A stretch of DNA of 6,033 bases from an uncultured Eubacteriales bacterium (lineage in GTDB: Bacteria > Bacillota > Clostridia > Christensenellales > Borkfalkiaceae): positions 1 through 6,033 of the forward strand of contig UQZE01000124.1 of the NCBI GenBank assembly GCA_900545325.1, written 5' to 3'. This document shows, piece by piece, positions 1 to 6,033 of this stretch. The position numbers were made by a program, and so were the translations under genes. A model generated the notes under the pieces. The model was not told where the DNA came from. It made no database searches and worked only from the letters and a program-made list of their open reading frames with translations. How positions within the stretch are numbered: position 1 is the stretch's first letter; each line of letters starts with the position of its first letter.

Positions 1-2450
1 TCTAAATTTGTTTCCGAAAGGTCGGACCACTTGTGATTGCACACTTCGAACATGGCCTGCTGTTCGCTGCTGTTGCGGGTGGTCGGGCGTTCCAGCCAGC
101 CGAACTGGATTTCGTTTTTCACGGCGGGAGCGAACAGGTCTGTTTCGAAATAGGCGCGCAAAAGCAGGTGGTCGTCCTGCCAGTTGAGCTTGTTTTCAAA
201 GGTAACGAGCGGCGAATAGGCGTCGAAAACGACGTCCTCGGTCATTTCCGAATTTTTGCCGATCCGATAAAAACAGCGAATTCTGAATTCGTGCGGGCCG
301 TCCGAAACGACGCGCGAAGAGATAAATTCCGCCTCCTTTTCGATGAGCGGCAGATCGGCGTCCACGTCCCAGTTATCCCACAGCCGAGGCATGTCCTCCG
401 CAACGCGCAGCTCGTTCAGCGCGCCCGCCGCCGTTTCGCGGCCGAAACAAACGTACGAAAGGATTTTTCCCCCTGCCAGAACGGCCTTTCCGTAAGGCGT
501 GCAAAGCGTTCCGTTTTCAAAGACAAAGGGACTTTTTTCCGGGCCGCGCACCCTTCTGCCCTCGCCGAACGGCGCAAAGGCAAATCGGCCTATCCTGCGT
601 TTTCTTCCGTCGAAGTCCTCGTATTCCTGCTCTCCGTCCTCTGTTTCGAGCGTTTCTTCACGCGCGAACGAGAGGGTGTTGACGTACGGCTTTCCCGTCG
701 GACGGACTGCCGCGGCACATTCTTCGACCGCGCCTTTCAGTTCGGCTTTGGCGATATCGTTCACCCGCGCGATGCATGTGCCCGGCAAGATGTCGTGGAA
801 CTGGTTCAACAACAAAATATCCCACCACTTCCGCAGCTTTTCCTCCTCGATCGCCTGTCCCGAGGAGCCGAGAAATTCCGCGTCGTGCAGCAATATTTCC
901 AGCTGTCTGTTATATTTTTTGATGTCGTGGTGCATGGTGAGCGTGCCGCGGTGCAGTTCGAGGTACAACTCGCCCGCATAAACGGGCAAATCCTCTGCGG
1001 AAAGCTCCTCCATGAACGAGCTCACGGTCGTGTGTTTCACGCGAGCGTCGGCAAAGGTTTCTTCGGTCATGAGCGCCGTGCGCACCATGTCTTCGTCGGG
1101 CCCGCCGCCCCCGTCGCCGTAACCGTAGGCGATCAACGCGCAATCGTTAATATGCTTGTTGAGCATGCCCTCCATGCGCGCGCGGACGGCGCGCGGGTCG
1201 GCGGGCGAATGCGTGGTGTTGAAATGCGCAATAACTTCGCTGCCGTCTATCCCCCTCCATCGGAAAGCGTCCAGCGGAAAGCGATTGGTATCGTTCCAGC
1301 TCAGCTTCGTTGTGAGGAAATATTTCACGCCGCAGCCCCGCATGATCTGCGGGAGCGCGCCGCTGTAACCGAAAGTATCGGGCAGCCAAAAAACGTCCGC
1401 GCGATAGCCGAAATGCTCTTTTAAAAAGCTCTGGCCGCGCAGGAACTGTCTGATCAGCGCCTCGCCGCCCGTCAGATTGCAGTCGCATTCCACCCATGCC
1501 GCGCCGTTCGGTTCGAACCTGCCCTCGCGCACCAGCTTTTTGATGCGGCCGAAGATTTCGGGACTGCTTTTGCGTATCCAGTCCATATACAGCACGCTCG
1601 ACATGATGAAAGTGTAATTCGGGTATTTTTCGAGCAGGCGCACCGCGTTGACCGCCGTGCGCACGGCTTTGTGTTTGGTTTCCTCCACGGGCCAGAGCCA
1701 CGCCGTATCCAGATGGCTGTGCCCGACAAGGCCGATGCGCGGGCTCCTTGCGCGCGCGTTTTTTCCGCCGAAATATTTTTTCAGGAGTTCGTTCGCCGCG
1801 CGGACGGACGCCTTTTCGGGGCGTTCGGGCAGCAGGGACAGTTTACGGAACAGCTCTTCGAAAATCTTGAACTCTTCGATCTTGTTCCACGGCGAACCGC
1901 CGCTTCTGTAATAGGAGACGAGCAGCCGCAGGCGGAGCAGGAACTCTTTCAGTTCCGTGTCGAGCCTCACGGCGTAAATCCCGTGAAAGACGCACCTTTC
2001 GCGGTATTTCGACCAACCGAACGTGATCTTTGCGTCGTAGGGCATGGTTCCGTACATCGTGTGCCCGGCATAGGCCTCCACGCGCAGGCACGCGCCCGCG
2101 GGGACTTCTTCCAGGCTGACGAAACGGTGCAGCCGCTCGGACGGCGCGCCGATCTCGCGCGCCCAGTCCGTCATATCCAGCGGCTTGCCGTCCGCAAATA
2201 TCAGATGTTCCACGCCGTCCGTATCGCACTCCAGCCAGAGCGGACGGGGCAGGTCGGGCAGCGTACATTCGAAATTCGCGTAAACAAAATCTCCGCCCCA
2301 TTCATATCCCTCGCGGACGGGGCCGAAATCCCTGTTTTCCGCGTGCGTAACGGGGAGCGGAGAGCGGGAAAGAACGACGAACGGTTCGTATATATCCGCC
2401 AGACGTTCTATTTTTGAAGCTGTTCGTTCCAACTGTTTTAAATTGTACAT
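1..2450 (-). CDS. Glycoside hydrolase family 38 alpha-mannosidase (partial, lacks C-terminus)
   Basis: An uninterrupted frame of 816 residues leaves the window at its left edge; enzymes of this type usually run to about 1,000 residues, so roughly the last fifth is missing. It hydrolyses terminal alpha-linked mannose with retention, using a divalent metal. An N-terminal domain covers about 1-235. The catalytic domain opens with GHSHLDTAWLWP (243-254), where H246 and D248 are expected metal ligands. LPDTFGYSGALPQ follows, with D358 as the expected nucleophile and metal ligand, then YGYGDGGGGP from 442. The middle domain has LELHRGT (497-503) and NQFHDILPG, whose H552 is the last metal ligand. 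The C-terminal part includes FGWLERPTTRN (783-793) and FEVCNHKWSDLSE (801-813). All key residues are present. There is no signal peptide, so it is cytoplasmic and acts on imported oligosaccharides. The ATG lies 11 bases after the regulator's stop and is co-transcribed with it. Linkage preference is not readable. Confidence 0.95.
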   Translation of the reverse strand, partial: MYNLKQLERTASKIERLADIYEPFVVLSRSPLPVTHAENRDFGPVREGYEWGGDFVYANFECTLPDLPRPLWLECDTDGVEHLIFADGKPLDMTDWAREIGAPSERLHRFVSLEEVPAGACLRVEAYAGHTMYGTMPYDAKITFGWSKYRERCVFHGIYAVRLDTELKEFLLRLRLLVSYYRSGGSPWNKIEEFKIFEELFRKLSLLPERPEKASVRAANELLKKYFGGKNARARSPRIGLVGHSHLDTAWLWPVEETKHKAVRTAVNAVRLLEKYPNYTFIMSSVLYMDWIRKSSPEIFGRIKKLVREGRFEPNGAAWVECDCNLTGGEALIRQFLRGQSFLKEHFGYRADVFWLPDTFGYSGALPQIMRGCGVKYFLTTKLSWNDTNRFPLDAFRWRGIDGSEVIAHFNTTHSPADPRAVRARMEGMLNKHINDCALIAYGYGDGGGGPDEDMVRTALMTEETFADARVKHTTVSSFMEELSAEDLPVYAGELYLELHRGTLTMHHDIKKYNRQLEILLHDAEFLGSSGQAIEEEKLRKWWDILLLNQFHDILPGTCIARVNDIAKAELKGAVEECAAAVRPTGKPYVNTLSFAREETLETEDGEQEYEDFDGRKRRIGRFAFAPFGEGRRVRGPEKSPFVFENGTLCTPYGKAVLAGGKILSYVCFGRETAAGALNELRVAEDMPRLWDNWDVDADLPLIEKEAEFISSRVVSDGPHEFRIRCFYRIGKNSEMTEDVVFDAYSPLVTFENKLNWQDDHLLLRAYFETDLFAPAVKNEIQFGWLERPTTRNSSEQQAMFEVCNHKWSDLSETNL

Positions 2451-2459
2451 AACTTTTTT

Positions 2460-2463
2460 TCCT
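2460..2463 (-). promoter_or_regulatory. Ribosome-binding site of the mannosidase, overlapping the regulator's stop codon
   Basis: The AGGA core is built from the last two bases of the regulator's TAG stop plus the next two bases, and lies nine A-rich bases before the mannosidase ATG at 2450. A ribosome ending the regulator would stand on this site, which favours coupled translation of the two genes. Confidence 0.6.
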
Positions 2464-3280
2464 AAATGGATTTATCGGAAACGGCGGTGCTCGCCTTGAT
2501 GGACTTTCTCTTCGACTCGTTGCCGAGCCGTTCGAACACGGCGGTGCAGAGCACGTCTATGATATACGACTGTGCCACGACCGTCGCCAGAGAACCGCCC
2601 TCGTACGCCGCCTCCTTGCGGCAGGAAAGCAAAAGATAGTCCGCAAACTTCGCCAGCGGCGATTTCGAATAATTTGTGATGACAACGATCGGCGTGCCGT
2701 TTTCCTTCGCGATCTCCGCGAGGTGTATGATATCCTTCGTGCTGCCGCTCACGCTGACCAAAATGAGCAGATCCTGCTGGCTCAGGTTGGCGGTGATGAT
2801 GGCCTGGTTGTGCACGTCGCAGGAATTTTCCAGATTGATGCCCGCTTTAAGCAGCCTGTTTTTCGCTTCGTGCGCGGCGATCGTGGAATTGCCCACCGCA
2901 AAAGCGCAGACCTTTCTCGACCCGATAATCATATCCGCTATCTTCAAACATTGCTGATAGTCTATCTGCTCGCAGGTTTCTTTGATGGCTCCGGTCATCT
3001 GCTCCGCTATGCTCTGCGGGATCCCCTGCACCTCTTCGTTTTCCGTAACCATATCCTGGCTGAGGTGCAGCTTGAAATCCTGAAACCCCTTGAATTCGAG
3101 CTTGCGGCAAAAACGCAGAATCGTGGCCTCTGCCACGCCGAGCATGTCCGCAAGGTCGGTGATGGACAGATAGATAAGGTCTTTTTTATCTATCTCGCAG
3201 ATGCGGTCTATCAATTTTCTTTCCGTTTTTGTCGCAACGGGACGTATCGCCTGAATACGATCGAATACTTTACCAATCAT
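2462..3280 (-). CDS. RpiR/MurR-family transcriptional regulator (HTH + SIS domains)
   Basis: This 272-residue cytoplasmic DNA-binding protein has two domains. Residues 1-75 match the N-terminal HTH of the RpiR family, with the helix-turn-helix at about 39-70 (SITDLADMLGVAEATILRFCRKL, followed by GFQDFK, the usual LGF.GF..FK region). Residues 110-250 form a SIS sugar-isomerase fold that binds phosphosugars; VSVSGSTKD at 175-183 is the phosphate-binding loop and AVGNS at 128-132 lies at the first strand. Length is normal for the family. I chose the ATG at 3280, not the TTG at 3307, because AGAGGA sits six bases ahead of it and the family's homology begins there. The gene has its own promoter, with a candidate operator over the start point, and is followed after 11 bases by the mannosidase. 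It likely senses the product of the neighbouring kinase; whether it represses or activates is not visible. Confidence 0.93.
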   Translation of the reverse strand: MIGKVFDRIQAIRPVATKTERKLIDRICEIDKKDLIYLSITDLADMLGVAEATILRFCRKLEFKGFQDFKLHLSQDMVTENEEVQGIPQSIAEQMTGAIKETCEQIDYQQCLKIADMIIGSRKVCAFAVGNSTIAAHEAKNRLLKAGINLENSCDVHNQAIITANLSQQDLLILVSVSGSTKDIIHLAEIAKENGTPIVVITNYSKSPLAKFADYLLLSCRKEAAYEGGSLATVVAQSYIIDVLCTAVFERLGNESKRKSIKASTAVSDKSI

Positions 3281-3286
3281 TCCCTT

Positions 3287-3292
3287 TCCTCT
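3287..3292 (-). promoter_or_regulatory. Ribosome-binding site that fixes the regulator's start
   Basis: AGAGGA lies six bases upstream of the ATG at 3280. This is a strong Shine-Dalgarno at the right distance, and it argues against the longer reading frame that could start from a TTG at 3307, since that would put the site inside the coding region and has no comparable site of its own. Confidence 0.8.
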
Positions 3293-3295
3293 TGC

Positions 3296-3319
3296 ATTGC
3301 TCCGCAATATTCTGATTGC
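3296..3319 (-). promoter_or_regulatory. Candidate operator: three alternating GCAAT/ATTGC half-sites over the transcription start
   Basis: Directly after the -10 box the minus strand reads GCAAT (3315-3319), six bases, ATTGC (3304-3308), three bases, then GCAAT (3296-3300). This gives two inverted pairs that share the middle arm. The site covers the expected start point, where a bound repressor would block RNA polymerase. RpiR-family regulators commonly bind inverted repeats near their own promoters, so autoregulation by the gene just downstream is a reasonable inference. The inner pair could instead form a short hairpin in the leader RNA. Confidence 0.4.
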
Positions 3320-3348
3320 ATTATAACATATTTCTTTACAAAAATCAA
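3320..3348 (-). promoter_or_regulatory. Sigma-A/sigma-70 type promoter with extended -10, upstream of the RpiR-type regulator
   Basis: On the minus strand the -35 box is TTGATT (3343-3348) and the -10 box is a perfect TATAAT (3320-3325), separated by exactly 17 bases. A TG one base upstream of the -10 makes it an extended -10. Transcription should begin near 3313, giving a leader of roughly 33 bases before the regulator's ATG. It lies in the only non-coding gap longer than a few bases, and it would drive the regulator and the mannosidase behind it. Confidence 0.85.
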
Positions 3349-3371
3349 AAGAATGGGGAAATTATTCCGCT

Positions 3372-4907
3372 TCACAGTTTCCACGAGGTCATGACGCCCC
3401 GATCGTGCAGCAGGCTCTGAAAGGCCGCGAAGCTTTCCTTGCGCGCGGAAACCTCTGCGGGAAGCATATCCTCCCGCACGCAGAACGCCGCGAGGTATCC
3501 CGCAGCCTCCCCGATATTCCACTCCACGGGGTGCAGTCTGAAACAGCCGTTCGTAAGGTGCGTGGTTCCCACGTTTTTGCAGGCGGGAATGAGATTTTTC
3601 ATTCTCACGGGTATCATGCAGCCGAGCGGTATGGTAAACGGCCGCGCCGGCGCAAAGAAAAAGGTGTGCGTTTTCGTGGTGATGTGCAGGTCGATATGAT
3701 AGAGCCCCACGCCGACGCTCTGCGGCAGATCTGCGGGAGACGGGTTTCCCCTGTCCGCGATCTCTTCCGCCGTAACGGTGTACTTCGCCCGTATCCGCCG
3801 CGATTCCCTGATATACGGCTGCATGGCCAGGCCGTCGTTCGTGCCGAGCACTTCGGTATTCAGCCCCAGCCCCCTGTAACCGCCCTCGGTCTGCAGCCAG
3901 TAAACCAAGCTGAGCGTGAGCTGGCGGGACAGTTCGAGGTTTTCCGCGTCGTCCGCCGTACCGAAAACGTTGTTCAAAAAATAATCGTTCTGCGGCCAGT
4001 TGATGAGCGTAATGTCCCGCGGAACATACCCTTCTTTAAAACGGCTCGCGGCGACGATGCGGCGGTAGGTGAACAGCCCGAACAGCGTATTGCCCCGTTC
4101 GTCCTTTTCCCCGTCGAAAAAGCCGAAGCGTTTTGCCTTGCCCGTGGAAGAGTCCGGCCCGTACATGCTCAGCACGGGATATTCGTCGTAGGGCATGCGC
4201 AGCTTTCTGAAATATTCGTAAGCGTACGGCTTTTCTATTACGGACTCCCTGCCGTCCTCCCAGTCGCAGGCCGCCACGTAAGTGACGGGCTGCATGTCGC
4301 TAGCATTGCCGGAGAGCGGCGCCAAACGTTCGCCCGTATCCGATCGCGATTCCGCGCCCGTAACGTATTCCGTACCCGAAAGCGGCAGAAGTTCGCCTGT
4401 GTCCGTGGCGTCCAAAAAATATCTGCCGCAAAGAACGGTATCGCCCTTTTCGCCGCGCACGGTAACGCTCTTTATTCTGTCGCCGTCCGTATCGCACGCC
4501 ACGGCTTTCACGTTATAGAGAACGCGCAGTTTTCCCGATAAGAGGAAAGGTTCCAGCATTTCCGTAAGGATGGAAAGCGCCAGTTTCGGCGGATGCGCGA
4601 GGCGGGACACCGTAGATCCGCCGGGGCAGAAATACCGCGCCTTTTTCACTTCGTCCGCAATAAAAGGATGGTTTCTGTAATGCTCCCGAACCTTTTCGCG
4701 GTAGGCACGGTAGGTCGCGGTGCAGCCCGTCGTTTCGATATATTTGTGTTCGTCGGGAGGCACGGCCTGCGAGGTCAGCTGTCCGCCGAGCCACTTCCCG
4801 CTTTCGGCGAGAACGCAGTTCATGCCCTCCGTGCAGGCGCTGTAAGCGGCGATCGTGCCGCCTAAGGAGCCGCCTATAATGATGACGTCAGCATTGAGTT
4901 TATCCAT
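3372..4907 (-). CDS. FAD-dependent oxidoreductase (FAD_oxidored, PF12831-type), substrate unknown
   Basis: This 511-residue flavoprotein is probably cytoplasmic; no signal peptide is visible. The N-terminus is a Rossmann FAD fold: VIIIGGSLGG at 8-17 binds the diphosphate and E35 is placed to bind the ribose, followed by GGQLTSQ at 41-47. A central block contains YRAYREKVREHY (66-77) and DATDTGELLPLSG (166-178), a layout familiar from FAD_oxidored proteins. The C-terminal FAD contact region runs from about 424 to 475 (FTIPLGCMIP, NLIPACKNVGTTHLTNG, GEAAGYLAAF). Members are common in Bacillota and Bacteroidota sugar operons and are sometimes misnamed xanthan lyase; I know of no settled reaction for this branch. 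The ATG lies within the end of the kinase gene (eight-base overlap), preceded by a GGTGGTG stretch. This close coupling suggests that enzyme and kinase act in the same pathway. Family assignment is firm; a role in oxidising or reducing a sugar or glycoside is inference only. Confidence 0.88.
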   Translation of the reverse strand: MDKLNADVIIIGGSLGGTIAAYSACTEGMNCVLAESGKWLGGQLTSQAVPPDEHKYIETTGCTATYRAYREKVREHYRNHPFIADEVKKARYFCPGGSTVSRLAHPPKLALSILTEMLEPFLLSGKLRVLYNVKAVACDTDGDRIKSVTVRGEKGDTVLCGRYFLDATDTGELLPLSGTEYVTGAESRSDTGERLAPLSGNASDMQPVTYVAACDWEDGRESVIEKPYAYEYFRKLRMPYDEYPVLSMYGPDSSTGKAKRFGFFDGEKDERGNTLFGLFTYRRIVAASRFKEGYVPRDITLINWPQNDYFLNNVFGTADDAENLELSRQLTLSLVYWLQTEGGYRGLGLNTEVLGTNDGLAMQPYIRESRRIRAKYTVTAEEIADRGNPSPADLPQSVGVGLYHIDLHITTKTHTFFFAPARPFTIPLGCMIPVRMKNLIPACKNVGTTHLTNGCFRLHPVEWNIGEAAGYLAAFCVREDMLPAEVSARKESFAAFQSLLHDRGVMTSWKL

Positions 4908-5742
4908 TTTCGCACCACCACAGATATGCGCCCGTAAGTCCCGCGGAATTTCCGAGCTTGCTCACCTCCGCACGCCGTTCCGTCTTTGCGCCGAGCAGCG
5001 GCAGCCACCGCTCCGCCGAGGCGCATACGCCGCCGCCGAAGATCATCAGATCGTATTCCTGCGCGCGGAAAACCGTTTCCATCGCCTCGCAGAGCGCGTC
5101 CAGCCATTCGTTCACGACCGCGCGGCTCTCGCGGCGCTCTTCGTAAAAGACCTTTTCGGGCGCGGTGCCCGCCGCGGCGCACAGTTTTGTCAAAGCCGTC
5201 GCGCTGATATAGCTTTCGATACAGCCGCATTGCCCGCAGCCGCATAATTTTCCGTTATCGCGCATGACGAGGTGTCCGAAACGCCCGTAGCGGAAATCTT
5301 CCCCGAACACGACTTTTCCACCGTCGAAATAAGCGCCGCCCACGCCCGTGCCGAGCGTGAGCATGACGGCGGCTTCTTTCAGCGCGCGGCTTTTCGCCTC
5401 ACCGAGCATAGCGGCGTGACCGTCGTTGAGCGCGGAAGCGCGCATGCCGTATTTTTCCTCCAGCCACGCTTTCAGCGCAAAGCCAGAATAACCTTTGAGG
5501 TTATCCGTCGCAAACGTGCATACGCCGCGATAAGGATCGAAGTCCCCCGCGCTCGACGCGGCGATGCCCTCCGCTCCGCCGACGAGGTGATATTCCACCG
5601 CTTCGGAAACGGAGCGCTTGATTTCCTCCAAACTGCCCGCGCCCGTGGGCGTTTTCATCACCGCGCCGAGTTTTCCGTTTTCGAAAACGCCGCTTTTGAT
5701 AAACGTGCCGCCGATATCGAGCGCGACGACGCGGCCGCTCAT
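4900..5742 (-). CDS. ROK-family sugar kinase
   Basis: This 280-residue cytoplasmic protein has the length and motif order of ROK kinases, which move the ATP gamma-phosphate onto a hexose or N-acetylhexosamine. DIGGT at 9-13 is the phosphate-binding loop. N106-D107 holds the expected catalytic aspartate. GTGVGG at 131-136 is the second phosphate motif, and FGGGV at 235-239 is adenosine-side. The zinc-site pattern CxCGxxGCxE is complete (C167, C169, C174, with E176 for sugar binding) and H157 is the fourth expected ligand. There is no N-terminal HTH, so this is a kinase and not a ROK repressor. One oddity is that the usual GE(I/L)GH sugar motif reads GRFGH at 153-157, with arginine for glutamate, which may change sugar preference. 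The ATG overlaps the permease stop by four bases, with GGTGA four bases upstream. Its own stop overlaps the next start by eight bases. The substrate is not decidable by sequence; mannose, glucose, ManNAc or GlcNAc are all known for the family. Confidence 0.93.
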   Translation of the reverse strand: MSGRVVALDIGGTFIKSGVFENGKLGAVMKTPTGAGSLEEIKRSVSEAVEYHLVGGAEGIAASSAGDFDPYRGVCTFATDNLKGYSGFALKAWLEEKYGMRASALNDGHAAMLGEAKSRALKEAAVMLTLGTGVGGAYFDGGKVVFGEDFRYGRFGHLVMRDNGKLCGCGQCGCIESYISATALTKLCAAAGTAPEKVFYEERRESRAVVNEWLDALCEAMETVFRAQEYDLMIFGGGVCASAERWLPLLGAKTERRAEVSKLGNSAGLTGAYLWWCENG

Positions 5743-6033
5743 CCTTTCACCGCCCCGACGACCACGCCTTTGGTGAAATATTTCAAAAAGAAGGGATACG
5801 TTACGCAGATCGGCACCATCGACAATATGATGGTGGACGCGATAATGTTCTGTTCGTATTTGAATTTATCGCCCATGACGATCGGCGCGTTCGGATCGCG
5901 GAACTGGTCGGAAAGGTTGATGATGTAAAACGGCAGCGGATACAGTTCGGAATGCGACGCCGAAATGTACATCAGCGCGTTGAAGTAATTGTTCCAGTAT
6001 ACAACCGCCGTAAACAGGCAGACCGTTACGAGC
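5739..6033 (-). CDS. ABC transporter permease, CUT1 sugar family, YtcP/LplC-like (partial, C-terminal 97 residues)
   Basis: This is the end of an inner-membrane subunit of a carbohydrate ABC importer; the start lies beyond the right edge. The visible 97 residues begin inside a hydrophobic segment (about residues 1-23, containing VVYWNNYFNALMYI). A polar stretch with YPLPFYI follows, then a second hydrophobic segment (about 62-86, with VPICVTYPFFLKYF). The protein ends in FTKGVVVGAVKG. The YWNNYFNALMYI block and the YPF..KYFTKGV..GAVKG tail are typical of the YtcP/LplC branch of MalG-like permeases, which carry oligosaccharides or glycosides with a solute-binding protein. The family's EAA loop, which contacts the ATPase, would lie upstream of the visible part. 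The stop codon overlaps the kinase start by four bases (ATGA), so the two are probably translationally coupled and the transporter belongs to this operon. Substrate cannot be read from this fragment; a mannose-containing glycan fragment is inferred from the GH38 gene downstream. Confidence 0.9.
   Translation of the reverse strand, partial: LVTVCLFTAVVYWNNYFNALMYISASHSELYPLPFYIINLSDQFRDPNAPIVMGDKFKYEQNIIASTIILSMVPICVTYPFFLKYFTKGVVVGAVKG

Noticed and set aside
281..293. Doubled GAATTC motif (GAATTCTGAATTC)
   Set aside because: It falls in the mannosidase frame and is explained by the residues EFRIR; there is no flanking repeat or mobile-element signature.
33..1424. 463-codon open frame on the plus strand
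   Set aside because: It lies wholly antisense to the GH38 frame, which carries every family motif. The plus-strand translation is rich in Arg, Val and Phe with no recognisable domain, as expected of a shadow in GC-rich coding DNA.
3281..3307. Extension of the regulator to a TTG start at 3307
   Set aside because: It would add nine residues (MRSNARGKG) that are encoded by the Shine-Dalgarno region itself, and the ATG at 3280 has an AGAGGA at ideal distance.
3351..3368. Possible terminator after the flavoenzyme (GGAA-loop-TTCC followed by a T-rich stretch on the minus strand)
   Set aside because: The stem is only four base pairs, half of them A-T, and the T-rich run overlaps the -35 region of the promoter. 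Too weak to call.
2723..3394. 223-codon plus-strand frame opposite the regulator
   Set aside because: It is antisense to the well-supported RpiR-type gene and runs through its promoter; no family or ribosome-binding site was recognised.
3405..4541. 378-codon open frame on the plus strand
   Set aside because: It is antisense to the FAD oxidoreductase, with Arg/Val-rich composition and no recognisable family.
5676..5689. 14-base perfect palindrome CGTTTTCGAAAACG inside the kinase gene
   Set aside because: It is explained by ordinary codons near residues 18-23. A perfect 14-base palindrome is not very rare in 6 kb, and no second copy of this palindrome was noticed. It would be worth revisiting only if it recurs near promoters.

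Overview
The window reads as a piece of a carbohydrate-utilisation locus from a moderately GC-rich Bacillota (Firmicutes), probably a gut-type clostridial lineage. The grounds are a YtcP/LplC-type CUT1 sugar permease, a RpiR-family regulator, purine-rich ribosome-binding sites, a clean sigma-A type promoter and very tight gene packing. The lineage is an inference from gene types and style; no rRNA or other marker is present.

All five genes lie on the minus strand, so in transcription order they run from the right edge to the left: (1) the C-terminal end of an ABC sugar-transporter permease (6033 to 5739, N-terminus outside the window); (2) a ROK-family sugar kinase (5742 to 4900); (3) an FAD-dependent oxidoreductase of the FAD_oxidored type (4907 to 3372); (4) a RpiR/MurR-type regulator with HTH and SIS domains (3280 to 2462); (5) a glycoside hydrolase family 38 alpha-mannosidase (2450 to beyond 1, C-terminus outside the window). 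Genes 1-2 overlap by 4 bases (ATGA), genes 2-3 by 8 bases, and genes 4-5 are 11 bases apart. The only real gap is 91 bases before the regulator. It holds a near-consensus promoter with an extended -10 and a cluster of three GCAAT/ATTGC half-sites over the expected transcription start.

As a working model, an ABC importer brings in a glycan fragment, a cytoplasmic GH38 enzyme (no signal peptide) releases alpha-linked mannose, the ROK kinase phosphorylates a released sugar, and the regulator senses a phosphosugar through its SIS domain and controls its own promoter and the mannosidase. The flavoenzyme has no assigned substrate. Its tight coupling to the kinase makes it the least understood and most interesting member; it may act on an oxidised or otherwise modified sugar.

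I found no tRNA, rRNA, CRISPR array, mobile element or convincing terminator. The long plus-strand open frames are antisense shadows of the minus-strand genes. Nothing here is clearly a wholly new system, but the combination of GH38, ROK kinase and flavoenzyme deserves a look.
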